Source of the DNA: Aliamphritea ceti
GTDB lineage: Bacteria; Pseudomonadota; Gammaproteobacteria; Pseudomonadales; Balneatricaceae
DNA: 64,000 bases
Assembly: GCF_024347215.1 (NCBI RefSeq)
Contig: NZ_AP025282.1
Span: forward strand, 3,162,001 to 3,226,000
Direction: 5' to 3'
Shown: piece after piece, positions 42,817 through 51,301 of the stretch
How positions within the stretch are numbered: position 1 is the first letter of the stretch
How the letters are laid out: every line of letters starts with the position of its first letter
Made by a program: the position numbers and the translations under genes
The notes under the pieces: generated by a model
What the model saw: the letters and a program-made list of their open reading frames with translations, nothing else
Databases searched by the model: none
What the model was told of the DNA's origin: nothing

Positions 42817-43986
42817 ATGGCAGATCAGAATCCCATTTTTATTCCCGGACCGACCAATATCCCGGACCGGTTACGCAACGCAATGCATATCCAAAGCCGC
42901 GATCACCGCGCTCCTGACTTTGTGGAAACTTTTGCCCCCGTTCTGCGTGACTGTAAAAAAGTGTTCGGTACAGACAGTGGCGAAATCATTACTTTTCCTG
43001 CCAGTGGTACAGGTGGTTGGGAAGCAGCAATCTGCAACACCCTCTCCCCCGGTGACAAGGTACTGATTGCCCGCTATGGCATGTTCTCTCACCGTTGGAT
43101 CGACCTGTGTCAGCGTCATGGTTTAGAAGTGCAGATTATCGAATGCAGCTGGGGCAGCGGTGCACCGGCGGAGCAGTTCGAAGCAATACTGAAGGCTAAT
43201 CATCCGCAGGATATTAAAGCGGTTCTGGTTACCCATAACGAAACAGCCACTGGCGTATTAAGTGACATTGCCGCTGTTCGTCAGGCAATGGATAACGCTG
43301 GCCATCCGGCCATGATGTTCGTTGACTGCGTAAGTTCACTGGCATCAGTACCCTTCGAGATGGATGCATGGGGTGTAGACATTGCCGTTTCCGGCTCCCA
43401 GAAAGGCTTCATGCTGGCAACTGGTATGGCGATTCTGGGAGTAAGTCAGAAAGCACTGTCAGCTATGGAAACAGCCACCCTTCCACGGACATTTTTTGAC
43501 TTCCGCGACATGATGACAGCTAACGCAACCGGCGGCTTCCCTTATACACCTCCGCTGCAACTCATCTACGGCCTGAAAGAAAGCCTCAACATGTTGTTTG
43601 AAGAGGGCCTTGAGCAGGTTTACGCCCGTCATCACCGTTTAGCTGAAGGTGTACGGCAGGCGGTATCGGCCTGGGGACTGAAGTTGTGCGCTAACTCACC
43701 TGATCTGAATTCCAACACAGTAAGCGCCATCTACGTACCGGAAGGTTTCGACAGTAACCGCTTAACTGAACATGCCTTCAGCAAGTACGGCGTTTCCTTC
43801 GGAATAGGCCTTGGCGAGATGAACGGTAAAGCATTCCGTATCGGCCATCTGGGTTCACTCACCGATGTCATGGTGCTGTCAGGTCTGGCTACCATCGAAA
43901 TGGCCATGGCTGATCTGGATTACCCAATTGAACTGGGCAGCGGTGTACGTGCTGCGCAGGAATATTTCCGCCAGACCGCTGCTTAA
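42817..43986 (+). CDS. bhcA: Aspartate-glyoxylate aminotransferase (BHAC)
   Basis: A 389-residue fold-type I PLP aminotransferase of the serine-glyoxylate/alanine-glyoxylate class. In the beta-hydroxyaspartate cycle it moves the amino group of aspartate to glyoxylate, giving glycine and oxaloacetate. Motifs: N-terminal FIPGPTNIPDRLRNAMHIQSRDHRAPDF, the VDCVSSLASVPFEMDAWGVDI strand that holds PLP, and the Schiff-base lysine in SGSQKGFML (about K196). The neighbouring bhcB, bhcC and bhcD set it apart from ordinary serine-glyoxylate aminotransferase. It is first in the operon, divergent from bhcR. Confidence 0.93.
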   Translation: MADQNPIFIPGPTNIPDRLRNAMHIQSRDHRAPDFVETFAPVLRDCKKVFGTDSGEIITFPASGTGGWEAAICNTLSPGDKVLIARYGMFSHRWIDLCQRHGLEVQIIECSWGSGAPAEQFEAILKANHPQDIKAVLVTHNETATGVLSDIAAVRQAMDNAGHPAMMFVDCVSSLASVPFEMDAWGVDIAVSGSQKGFMLATGMAILGVSQKALSAMETATLPRTFFDFRDMMTANATGGFPYTPPLQLIYGLKESLNMLFEEGLEQVYARHHRLAEGVRQAVSAWGLKLCANSPDLNSNTVSAIYVPEGFDSNRLTEHAFSKYGVSFGIGLGEMNGKAFRIGHLGSLTDVMVLSGLATIEMAMADLDYPIELGSGVRAAQEYFRQTAA

Positions 43987-44035
43987 CAAACAAGCCTTAC
44001 ACGACGCCTTAAAAACAGCAGATAAGAGGTAAATC

Positions 44036-44998
44036 ATGTCTGAACAAACAATGATCATACCGACCTATGACGATGTAAAGATCGCTCACGAGCGTATTAA
44101 ACCTTACATCCACGAAACACCGGTACTGACATCACGTTTTATAAATGAACTGACCGGTGCGGAACTGTTCTTCAAGTGTGAAAACTTTCAGAAAGCCGGA
44201 GCTTTTAAAGTCCGTGGCGCCTGTAATGCAGTCTTCGGCCTGAGTGAAGAACAGGCAGCAACAGGCGTGGCAACTCACTCTTCCGGTAACCACGCCCTGT
44301 CGCTTTCCTATGCAGCAGGTCAGCGCGGTATTCCTGTCTCAGTCGTCATGCCACGTACAGCGCCGCAGGCAAAAAAAGATGCGGTAATCGGCTACGGCGG
44401 AAAAATTGTTGAGTGCGAGCCATCCACCAGTTCCCGTGAAGCAGTATTTGCAGACATGGTAGCGGAATCCGGTGCTGATTTTATCCATCCATATAACGAT
44501 CCACGGGTAATTGCCGGTCAGGCAACCTGCTCACGGGAACTGCTAACCCAAGTAGACAATCTGGATGCAGTTATCGCACCAATCGGCGGTGGCGGTATGA
44601 TCTCCGGCACCTGCCTGACACTTTCTAATGTAGCGCCTGAAGTAAAGATCTACGCAGCTGAACCCCTTAACGCTGATGATGCTGCGCGTTCTTTTCGTGC
44701 TGGATACATCATCGCTGATGATGCGCCGGAAACAGTCGCAGACGGCTTAAAAGTTCCGCTAAAGGATCTCACCTGGCATTTCGTCAGCAATCACGTCACC
44801 GACATTCTGACAGCAACAGAAGAAGAAATCGTTGATGCAATGAAGCTGATATGGAAGCGCATGAAGATTGTTATGGAACCCAGCAGCGCCGTTCCGCTGG
44901 CAACCATCCTGAAGAATCCGGAAGTGTTCCGGGGCAAACGTGTCGGCGTGATTATCACTGGCGGCAATGTCGATCTGGACAAACTGCCCTGGCAATAA
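44036..44998 (+). CDS. bhcB: Beta-hydroxyaspartate dehydratase (BHAC)
   Basis: A 320-residue fold-type II PLP enzyme of the serine racemase / threo-3-hydroxyaspartate ammonia-lyase group. In the cycle it removes water from beta-hydroxyaspartate to give iminosuccinate. Motifs: NFQKAGAFKVRGA with the PLP lysine (about K58), the SSGNHA substrate loop, the Gly-rich PLP-phosphate loop GGGGM and a C-terminal GGN. Threonine dehydratase is possible by sequence alone, but position between bhcA and bhcC decides the call. It begins 49 bp after bhcA. Confidence 0.92.
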   Translation: MSEQTMIIPTYDDVKIAHERIKPYIHETPVLTSRFINELTGAELFFKCENFQKAGAFKVRGACNAVFGLSEEQAATGVATHSSGNHALSLSYAAGQRGIPVSVVMPRTAPQAKKDAVIGYGGKIVECEPSTSSREAVFADMVAESGADFIHPYNDPRVIAGQATCSRELLTQVDNLDAVIAPIGGGGMISGTCLTLSNVAPEVKIYAAEPLNADDAARSFRAGYIIADDAPETVADGLKVPLKDLTWHFVSNHVTDILTATEEEIVDAMKLIWKRMKIVMEPSSAVPLATILKNPEVFRGKRVGVIITGGNVDLDKLPWQ

Positions 44999-45114
44999 AA
45001 ATTACATAAACACAGCAATGATCTGAAACCTTAACCCAGGCAGTCTCTGCAATTCGGCGCGCCTCTCACTCGCCGGGAGTACTGCGGGCAAGGTTTAAAT
45101 ATTTGGAGAACCCC

Positions 45115-46287
45115 ATGACAGCACAGACTAATTTATCGCAAACCCCGCCCCTGGCAATGGAAGTAGGCTATGACATTCCGGCTGCTATCGGCATGAATGA
45201 AACAGATATTCAGACCCCTTGCCTCGTCGTTGACCTCGACGCCCTGGAAAAGAACATCCGTACTATGGGCCAGTACGCCAAAGAAATGGGCGTACGGCAC
45301 CGGGTGCACGGCAAAATGCACAAATCAGTTGATATCGCCCTCTTACAGGAACAGTTGGGTGACAGCTGTGGTGTTTGCTGCCAAAAGGTATCAGAAGCAG
45401 AAGTGTTTGCCCGCGGCGGTATTCGCGACGTACTGGTATCAAACCAGGTACGTGACCCGGCTAAAATCGACCGTATGGTGCAGCTACCTAAGCTTGGTGC
45501 CCGCACAATTTGCTGTGTCGATGACATAGACAACGTGGCCGAACTGTCCGCTGCCACCCAGACCCACGGCACCGAACTTGAATGCCTGGTTGAGATTGAC
45601 TGTGGTGCCGGACGCTGTGGTGTTGCAGCCGGTGCTCCTGTGGTTGAACTGGCAAAAGCTATCGCCGCTGCACCAGGTCTTAAATTCGCCGGTATTCAGG
45701 CATATCAGGGTGCGATGCAACACATGCAAAGCTACACCGAACGTAAAGAAAAAATCGATATTGCAGTAGACATGGTTGCCCGCTCTATCCAATTGCTTAA
45801 AGCCGAAGGCCTTGAATGCGACATCGTTGGTGGTGGCGGAACAGGTTCTTACTATTTCGAAGGCAACTCAGGTGTATTCAACGAACTGCAGTGCGGTTCT
45901 TATGCCTTTATGGATGCGGACTACCAGACAATCCACGATGAAAACGGCAAGCGTATCTCCGAATTTGAAAACTCACTCTTCATTCTGACCTCTGTTATGA
46001 GTCACGCAAAAACAGATAAAGCCATCTGTGACGCAGGCCTGAAAGCTCAGTCAGTAGACAGCGGCCTGCCATATATCTTCGGTCGCACTGATGTTGAATA
46101 CGTTAAATGCTCCGATGAACACGGTGTAATTGCCGACCCGGAAGGTGTACTGAAAGTAAACCAGAAACTTAAGCTGGTACCGGGTCACTGTGACCCAACC
46201 TGTAACGTACATGACTGGTATGTAGGTGTACGCAACGGCAAGGTTGAAACCCTGTGGCCGGTATCTGCCCGCGGTAAAGCATTTTAA
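45115..46287 (+). CDS. bhcC: Beta-hydroxyaspartate aldolase (BHAC)
   Basis: A 390-residue fold-type III PLP enzyme of the D-threonine aldolase family. In the cycle it condenses glycine with glyoxylate to (2R,3S)-beta-hydroxyaspartate. Motifs: TPCLVVDLDALEKNIRTM, the PLP lysine in RVHGKMHKS, IVGGGGTGSYY, and the C-terminal divalent-metal site PGHCDPT with its His and Asp. The ATG at 45115 has GGAG at 6-bp spacing; a TTG four codons upstream overlaps that site and is rejected. A hairpin separates it from bhcD. Confidence 0.93.
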   Translation: MTAQTNLSQTPPLAMEVGYDIPAAIGMNETDIQTPCLVVDLDALEKNIRTMGQYAKEMGVRHRVHGKMHKSVDIALLQEQLGDSCGVCCQKVSEAEVFARGGIRDVLVSNQVRDPAKIDRMVQLPKLGARTICCVDDIDNVAELSAATQTHGTELECLVEIDCGAGRCGVAAGAPVVELAKAIAAAPGLKFAGIQAYQGAMQHMQSYTERKEKIDIAVDMVARSIQLLKAEGLECDIVGGGGTGSYYFEGNSGVFNELQCGSYAFMDADYQTIHDENGKRISEFENSLFILTSVMSHAKTDKAICDAGLKAQSVDSGLPYIFGRTDVEYVKCSDEHGVIADPEGVLKVNQKLKLVPGHCDPTCNVHDWYVGVRNGKVETLWPVSARGKAF

Positions 46288-46314
46288 TTCGCAAAACCGA
46301 ACTTAACTACCAGC

Positions 46315-46336
46315 TGTGCCGGATACATCCGGCACA
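46315..46336 (+). other. Intercistronic hairpin between bhcC and bhcD
   Basis: TGTGCCGGAT (46315-46324) pairs with ATCCGGCACA (46327-46336). There is no T-run. It probably acts as an mRNA-stability or processing element rather than a terminator. Confidence 0.6.
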
Positions 46337-46359
46337 CAACACCTGCAAGGAGTCACTTA

Positions 46360-47346
46360 ATGACTACTCAGAACAAAGGCGTAGCCATTGTTTCCGAAGC
46401 GGTATGCGAAGCCATAGTTGGCCGCCCGGAAGCCTTCACCGCCGTCGAAGACATTTTTGCTGCCATGGCAAAGAAAGATGCATACAACTTCCCAGTTGTT
46501 CGCGAAGCTATTGGCCACGCTGATGCATTATACGGTTTCAAGTCTGGCTTCGACCGTGCCGGTCAGGTACTGGGCGTAAAGTCTGGCGGCTACTGGCCAG
46601 GCAACGCGGCGAACGGTCTGACTAATCACCAGTCCACCGTCATCCTGTTTGACCCAGACACAGGCAAACTTAAAGCACTGGTTGGCGGTAATTATCTGAC
46701 AGCCGTACGTACTGCTGCCTCCTCAGCTGTGTCTATTGCTCACCTGGCCCGTAAAGATGCCAAGGTATTAGGTATGGTCGGCGCCGGCCACCAGTCAACC
46801 TTCCAACTGCGTGCAGCAGTTGAACAACGTAACTTTGAGAAAGTTGTTGCCTGGAATCCGCATCCGGAATACCTGCCACGCCTGCAAGCAGTTTGTGATG
46901 AACTTGGCCTGCCATTTGAAGCAGTCAGCCGCGAAGAACTGGGGGCTCAGGCAGATGTCATCATCACCATTACTTCTGCGTTTGAACCTTTGCTGATGAA
47001 AGACTGGATCAAACCCGGCACGCACATCGCCTGCATGGGGACTGACACTAAAGGTAAACAGGAGGTCGATCCTGAATTGCTGGTTGCCGCCAGTGTCTTC
47101 ACTGATGAGATTGAACAATCAATCAGCATTGGTGAAGCCCAGCACGCAGTTGGCAATGCTAGCCTGAGTGCCAGCGATATTACACCCATCGGTGAAGTCA
47201 TTAACGCAACCCACCCGGGCCGACGTTCAGATAATGAAATTACCCTGTTTGATGGTACAGGCGTAGGCCTGCAGGACCTGGCTGTCGCTTCCGCTGCCGC
47301 CGAACTGGCTATCGCACAGAATCAAGCCGACTGGACCGAACTGTAA
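46360..47346 (+). CDS. bhcD: Iminosuccinate reductase (BHAC)
   Basis: A 328-residue member of the ornithine cyclodeaminase/mu-crystallin family. In the cycle it reduces iminosuccinate with NAD(P)H to L-aspartate, regenerating the amino donor for bhcA. Motifs: substrate-side KSGGYWPGN and LVGGNYLTAVRTAASSAVSIAHLA, the Rossmann loop GMVGAGHQSTFQL (about 140), ITITSAFEPLL and GTDTKGKQEVDPELL. AAGGAG precedes the ATG. It closes the canonical bhc set. Ornithine cyclodeaminase or alanine dehydrogenase activity is unlikely given the context. Confidence 0.93.
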   Translation: MTTQNKGVAIVSEAVCEAIVGRPEAFTAVEDIFAAMAKKDAYNFPVVREAIGHADALYGFKSGFDRAGQVLGVKSGGYWPGNAANGLTNHQSTVILFDPDTGKLKALVGGNYLTAVRTAASSAVSIAHLARKDAKVLGMVGAGHQSTFQLRAAVEQRNFEKVVAWNPHPEYLPRLQAVCDELGLPFEAVSREELGAQADVIITITSAFEPLLMKDWIKPGTHIACMGTDTKGKQEVDPELLVAASVFTDEIEQSISIGEAQHAVGNASLSASDITPIGEVINATHPGRRSDNEITLFDGTGVGLQDLAVASAAAELAIAQNQADWTEL

Positions 47347-47368
47347 GCAGAAATCACGGCTTCTGCTT
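47345..47368 (+). other. Short hairpin overlapping the bhcD stop codon
   Basis: AAGCAGAA (47345-47352) pairs with TTCTGCTT (47361-47368), 8-nt loop. Its A/T-containing stem ends in a weak pyrimidine run, so it may be an attenuator or mRNA 3' element. Confidence 0.45.
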
Positions 47369-47488
47369 CCGGTATATCGCTGTATTTAAGGCATCTCCGA
47401 TCGACGACAAACATTATTAGTCATTGAAAAGAGCCTCCCCTCAGGCCGGAATACACAGCGATGCCCTTGCTGCCTGAACAGGTAGCCC

Positions 47489-47519
47489 AAACACCCCTTC
47501 CTTCGCCGGAGGGGTGTTT
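47489..47519 (+). terminator. Terminator or attenuator between bhcD and oxaloacetate decarboxylase gene
   Basis: A 10-bp stem (AAACACCCCT with AGGGGTGTTT) is followed by TTCTTCC. It lies 36 bp before the next gene's start, so it may limit rather than stop transcription into it. Confidence 0.65.
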
Positions 47520-47554
47520 CTTCCTTCCCCCTGATACAACAAGGAGCAAAGACT

Positions 47555-48430
47555 ATGAAAAAGACCGCCAGAACCCGCATGCGTGCCCTGCTGGAAAATC
47601 ACCAATGCGTACCCTGCGCGTCAGTCTTTGATCCGATGTCCGCCCGTATGGCTGATGATATCGGCTTTAAAACCGGCATATTAGGCGGTTCCGTAACATC
47701 TTTAATGACGCTTGGTGTACCGGATATTTGCCAGCTGACACTCAGCGAACTGGTCGAACAGGCCCGCAGGGTTTGTCGTGCCTCTGACCTGCCAGTCATC
47801 GTCGATGGCGACAACGGTTATGGCAACGCACTGAATGTTGTACGTACCATTGAAGCACTGGAATATGCATGTGCGTCACTGGTCACTCTGGAAGATACTG
47901 TACTGCCTCACGGCTATAACGGTTCGCCACAACAGTTAATCTCGGTTGATGAAGCCTGCAGCAAACTTAAAGCCGCTTTAAAAACCCGCCGGGACCCGGA
48001 GTTTGCCATCTTTGCCCGGACTCATGCATTACCTGGCCAGTCGGTCGAATCTCTGCTGAAAAGAGTGATTGCCTATACCGCAACGGGTATCGATGGTCTG
48101 TGTATTTTTGGCCTCACAGATAAAGATATCCTCGAGCAGGTGGCCGCTAATACGCACCTGCCACTTATGCTGATTTCCTATGGTGACACTGATTTAGGCA
48201 GCCAACAGGCTCTGGCAGATAATAAAGTAAGGATCCGTCTGCAAGGTCATCTCGCCTATGAAGCAGCTGTCCGGGCGACCTACCATTCATTACAGGCATT
48301 ACACAGCCGCCATAACCCTGAAGCAAAACTGCAGCACACAGATGCCGCCGCTAAAACGCTTATCCGGGAATACTCCCGCCAGTCGCACTATGAAGCACTC
48401 ATCCGCGACTACGTAACACCAGCAGGATAA
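47555..48430 (+). CDS. PA4872-type oxaloacetate decarboxylase (isocitrate lyase/PEP mutase superfamily)
   Basis: A 291-residue TIM-barrel enzyme. SVFDPMSARMADDIGFKTGILGGSV, VIVDGDNGYGNALNVVRTIE (Mg-binding Asp), SLVTLEDTVLPH, LMLISYGD and RLQGHLAYEAAVRATY closely follow the oxaloacetate decarboxylase PA4872 of Pseudomonas aeruginosa as I remember it. It converts oxaloacetate to pyruvate and CO2. The superfamily includes methylisocitrate lyase and phosphonate enzymes, but the LGGSV and NGYGN context favours the decarboxylase. It follows bhcD after 208 bp containing a terminator-like hairpin. It would drain the product of the bhc cycle to pyruvate. The ATG has CAAGGAG upstream. Confidence 0.83.
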   Translation: MKKTARTRMRALLENHQCVPCASVFDPMSARMADDIGFKTGILGGSVTSLMTLGVPDICQLTLSELVEQARRVCRASDLPVIVDGDNGYGNALNVVRTIEALEYACASLVTLEDTVLPHGYNGSPQQLISVDEACSKLKAALKTRRDPEFAIFARTHALPGQSVESLLKRVIAYTATGIDGLCIFGLTDKDILEQVAANTHLPLMLISYGDTDLGSQQALADNKVRIRLQGHLAYEAAVRATYHSLQALHSRHNPEAKLQHTDAAAKTLIREYSRQSHYEALIRDYVTPAG

Positions 48431-48499
48431 AACCCTATACCAAATCACTTTGTCGAATCATGCAACAATCTGTTGCAGTCAGGGTGCTATATTCAATGC

Positions 48500-48543
48500 G
48501 CCGTCAGTATTAGAGTAAACCTATATACTCTAATACTGACGGC
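48500..48543. promoter_or_regulatory. 18-bp perfect inverted repeat directly upstream of DsbA-like gene
   Basis: GCCGTCAGTATTAGAGTA (48500-48517) is perfectly complementary to 48526-48543, with an 8-nt spacer. It ends 6 bp before the TTG start. There is no T-run, so it is not a typical terminator. It could be an operator or an mRNA hairpin covering the ribosome site. Confidence 0.65.
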
Positions 48544-48549
48544 ACTACT

Positions 48550-49260
48550 TTGATCAACTCTTATACCCTGCATTATTTTTTCGATCCTTTCTGTGGCTGG
48601 TGCTACGGCGCAGCACCTTTGCTGCATCAGATCAAATTACTGCAAAACGACTTCGCCGAAACCGACACTCCCCTGCAAATACGCCTGCATCCGGGCGGCA
48701 TGTTCAGTAACCATAACCGCCTTCAAATCTCCTCGCAGTTCCGGGCAATGGCCACTTCTCATGACGCCCGTATAGCAGACATCACCGGACAGATATTCAG
48801 CGATACCTATAAGCAAGAACTGTTACTGGATACACGCAGAATTTTGGACTCTACCCCGCCATCAGCGGCAATAATAGCCGCTGAATATGTCGCAGGAAGA
48901 GGCCTTGCGATGCTGCACAGCCTGCAACAGGCACATTATATTTCAGGGCTGGATATCACTGCTGAAACGGTTTTACTGCAACAGGCAAAAAAGCTACAAC
49001 TCGATCAAGAGGTCTTTAATGACAGCCTGATCATTGCCCATAAACAGATCAACACAGTAATTGATGATAGCCGTGAGAAAATGCACCGCTTCAACCTGAT
49101 GGGCTTTCCGGCATTTGTGCTTGAAAGCAGCACTCACTTACAAAATTGTCAGCCCGCTGGACTGACCCCGAATACAGAATCAAGTTTCAAAGCGCTCAAC
49201 CACCAGCCTTTTTATGGCCAGCCAACAGCGTTTGCCGATTATTTAAAGCAACTCATTTAA
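48550..49260 (+). CDS. DsbA-family thioredoxin-fold protein (COG3531/FrnE-like)
   Basis: A 236-residue protein with a thioredoxin-fold active site C15-G-W-C18 in YFFDPFCGWCYGAAPLL and the cis-Pro loop region NLMGFPAFVLES near residue 190. A helical insertion lies between. There is no signal peptide, so it is cytoplasmic, unlike DsbA itself. Relatives include FrnE and 2-hydroxychromene-isomerase-like proteins, some acting in disulfide isomerisation or stress. The start is TTG with no good ribosome site; the preceding 18-bp hairpin takes that place. ATG alternatives downstream would cut off the active site. Confidence 0.82.
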   Translation: MINSYTLHYFFDPFCGWCYGAAPLLHQIKLLQNDFAETDTPLQIRLHPGGMFSNHNRLQISSQFRAMATSHDARIADITGQIFSDTYKQELLLDTRRILDSTPPSAAIIAAEYVAGRGLAMLHSLQQAHYISGLDITAETVLLQQAKKLQLDQEVFNDSLIIAHKQINTVIDDSREKMHRFNLMGFPAFVLESSTHLQNCQPAGLTPNTESSFKALNHQPFYGQPTAFADYLKQLI

Positions 49261-49303
49261 AACAGCTCACTTATAGCAAGTCATTCAGTCCTAACGCTTT
49301 AAA

Positions 49304-49786
49304 AAGGAACTGTTCGATAAAACGATTATTAACAATGCGTTTGGCAACAAGACTAGCCAGCAAGCGCTACCATTTAAGCTACATGCTGATGAACAACTGG
49401 AGGCGAACAAACAACTGGTGGTCGACTTCTATACCGACATCCTGTTTGAGAATTAACCGGAGAAGATTGATCAGTACATTGGGGATGTCTATATCCAGCA
49501 TAATCCGAATGTTGCTGACGGTAAGCTGGCACTGGTAAATTTGCTCAAAAGCTTTCCAGAGCCGGAAGCTGGCAGTAAGCCTTTCGGTGAGATTAACAGA
49601 GTCATTGCGGAAGGTAATTTAGTAGCTCTGCATTAAAAGCTACACATCAAAAACTAATCATAGTCTGGCCCCAATAGCGGAGCAGTCGTTGATATTTTCC
49701 GGGTTAAAAACAACATGATTGTTGAACACTGGGATGTTATTCAGGCAATTCCTGACTCTGCGACTAATGACAATACGGTGCTCTGA
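49304..49786 (+). pseudogene. Decayed SnoaL-like (NTF2 superfamily) protein gene
   Basis: The frame from about 49304 reads ...EQLEANKQLVVDFYTDILFEN, stop, PEKIDQYIGDVYIQHNPNVADGK...GEINRVIAEGNLVALH, stop. It then resumes, after a change of frame, as SGAVVDIFRVKNNMIVEHWDVIQAIPDSATNDNTVL and a stop at 49784. The segments line up in order with secreted SnoaL-like proteins of about 125-150 residues. At least two in-frame stops and a frame change are visible and no start codon with ribosome site is evident, so it is inactive. Its product family is NTF2-like and mostly uncharacterised. Confidence 0.82.
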
Positions 49787-49806
49787 GCCAGGGTCCGAAA
49801 TTCACA

Positions 49807-50535
49807 TCAAGCTGGGGCAACCCGGCCTCCTACCCAAATATCACCGGCGCAACAATTCAGATAAATACGGTTTTGATAGTTAGGAAATCCCATCACTATA
49901 TTGCAACCTTCTGTGCCTATAGACAGCGGTAAAGCTGAGCAACACACGCCGCAGGCGGAATCTTCCGGCATATTGAATAACGGGTTGGTTGCCCGGGCAT
50001 AAAACTGCCCTTCATGCTCGGTATACAGCACGTAGCCGCTGAAATCCCGGCCCTGATTCCATTCAGCCAACGCCGGTAAATTAAACTCTGCGGCATTCAG
50101 TGCCTGCAAACAATCCACCCAGATACACAGTTTGGCTTTACCGGCACTGTGAATTCCCTCTAAATGAATATTGCCCGGCATCAGACCCAACCAGCAGGCA
50201 GAGAAACCTTCAAGGTCCTCATTTACAGTTACCCGTGAACCAAGATTAACTTCAGCCATCTCACCGTCACAACGTACCTGGAGAATACCCGCACCGGTTT
50301 CCACCCGCCCTTCATTTATCTGTAAAGCCTGAACAGCACCCAGCAATGCATGTCCGCACAGAGGAGCCTCTTTTGAGCCCGGATAAAAAAAACGCAAACG
50401 AATATCTGCCTGTGTGGAATCCTCTGACATAACGGTCACCGGTATATCGGCAGCGACAGAGTTCTCCGGCCGCTTTGTCAGTGCCATCAGATTACCACTC
50501 TGCTCCGCCGAACCACCAAATACTCTGAATTGCAT
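49807..50535 (-). CDS. PhzF-family isomerase/epimerase-like protein
   Basis: A 242-residue protein of the PhzF family, which shares the diaminopimelate-epimerase fold. Visible are the N-terminal QFRVFGGSAEQSGNLMAL (compare the usual F-x-x-x-P-x-x-GNP), the RFFYPGSKEAPLCGHALLGAVQAL helix entry, and PEDSACGVCCSALPL at the phosphate-like loop. It is shorter than typical PhzF (about 260-300) and the usual catalytic Glu near EIxxCGH is replaced by EAPLCGH, leaving a Glu in place. The ATG at 50535 has AGGAGGT; the frame extends five codons more. The substrate is unknown. It is convergent with the decayed SnoaL-like gene. Confidence 0.8.
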   Translation of the reverse strand: MQFRVFGGSAEQSGNLMALTKRPENSVAADIPVTVMSEDSTQADIRLRFFYPGSKEAPLCGHALLGAVQALQINEGRVETGAGILQVRCDGEMAEVNLGSRVTVNEDLEGFSACWLGLMPGNIHLEGIHSAGKAKLCIWVDCLQALNAAEFNLPALAEWNQGRDFSGYVLYTEHEGQFYARATNPLFNMPEDSACGVCCSALPLSIGTEGCNIVMGFPNYQNRIYLNCCAGDIWVGGRVAPA

Positions 50536-50729
50536 ACCCACCTCCTGCAAAGCTGTTGCGCTGAACCTTCAATAACGCCATTATGTTGCGCTGAATTTAT
50601 GACTCGGTCATGGCCTAAATTTTTCCTTAGCCATTGATCAAATTCATCCAACTGCCAAATAACTGTTACTAATTTGTACAGTAAGCCCCGGCAGGCAGCA
50701 ATCAGATTATTTATTTCAGGCGAATCTCT

Positions 50730-51200
50730 ATGAGTAACTTCAGCGACGTATCTTTCCTTAATTCAGTTTTCGGCAATGTTCTGGGCGACAAGTCCAACCC
50801 TGACTGGCAAAAAGCTGCCAAGCAGCTACATCTGATCAAAGAGGAACTTGCTGAATTGGTAGAAGGTATCGAAAATCATGATATCAGCGAAGTCCGTGAT
50901 GCCATCGCTGATGTACTGGTAACCACTTATGGTATGGCCCATGTATTAGGTATTGATGCAGATAAAGACATGGCGACAGTACAGGCAAGCAACTTATCCA
51001 AGCTATGTAAAACACAGGAAGAAGTGGATCAGACGCTTGCTTACTACAGCGAAGAAGTCGGCCTTAAGGTGTACAGTGGTGGCGAGCTGCCAAAAGCATT
51101 CATCAAATCAGCTGAAGGCCAGACAGGTAAAGACGGTAAGTTCTACCCGGCACATAAATTCCTCAAGTGCATCAACTGGCATGAGCCAGAGTTTGTTTAA
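50730..51200 (+). CDS. MazG-like nucleotide pyrophosphohydrolase
   Basis: A 156-residue all-alpha NTP-pyrophosphatase-like protein. The metal-binding signature E38-E39-x2-E42 ... E54-x2-D57 is visible in LIKEELAELVEGIENHDISEVRDAIADVL. Relatives (MazG, phosphoribosyl-ATP pyrophosphatase, dUTPase-like) split nucleoside triphosphates to monophosphates, often cleaning up non-canonical nucleotides. The C-terminal half (about 95-156, YSGGELPKAFIKSAEGQTGKDGKFYPAHKFLK) is like that of phage-type MazG proteins. It stands alone between two reverse-strand genes. Confidence 0.82.
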   Translation: MSNFSDVSFLNSVFGNVLGDKSNPDWQKAAKQLHLIKEELAELVEGIENHDISEVRDAIADVLVTTYGMAHVLGIDADKDMATVQASNLSKLCKTQEEVDQTLAYYSEEVGLKVYSGGELPKAFIKSAEGQTGKDGKFYPAHKFLKCINWHEPEFV

Positions 51201-51262
51201 GCCGTTTATCCAGACTATCTTTTTAAGCTGCTGTGAAGCGGCTCTTTAAGTATGAAGAAGCC

Positions 51263-51286
51263 GCCGAACAGTATCCACTGTTCGGC
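51263..51286. terminator. Hairpin between convergent MazG-like and enolase-superfamily genes
   Basis: GCCGAACAGT (51263-51272) pairs with ACTGTTCGGC (51277-51286), 4-nt loop. No strong T-run. Confidence 0.6.
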
Positions 51287-51301
51287 AATACCCGCTAGTT
51301 T

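Noticed and set aside
42817..43986. Ordinary serine-glyoxylate aminotransferase of the serine cycle
   Set aside because: No other serine-cycle genes are adjacent, whereas bhcB, bhcC, bhcD and bhcR are all present in order.
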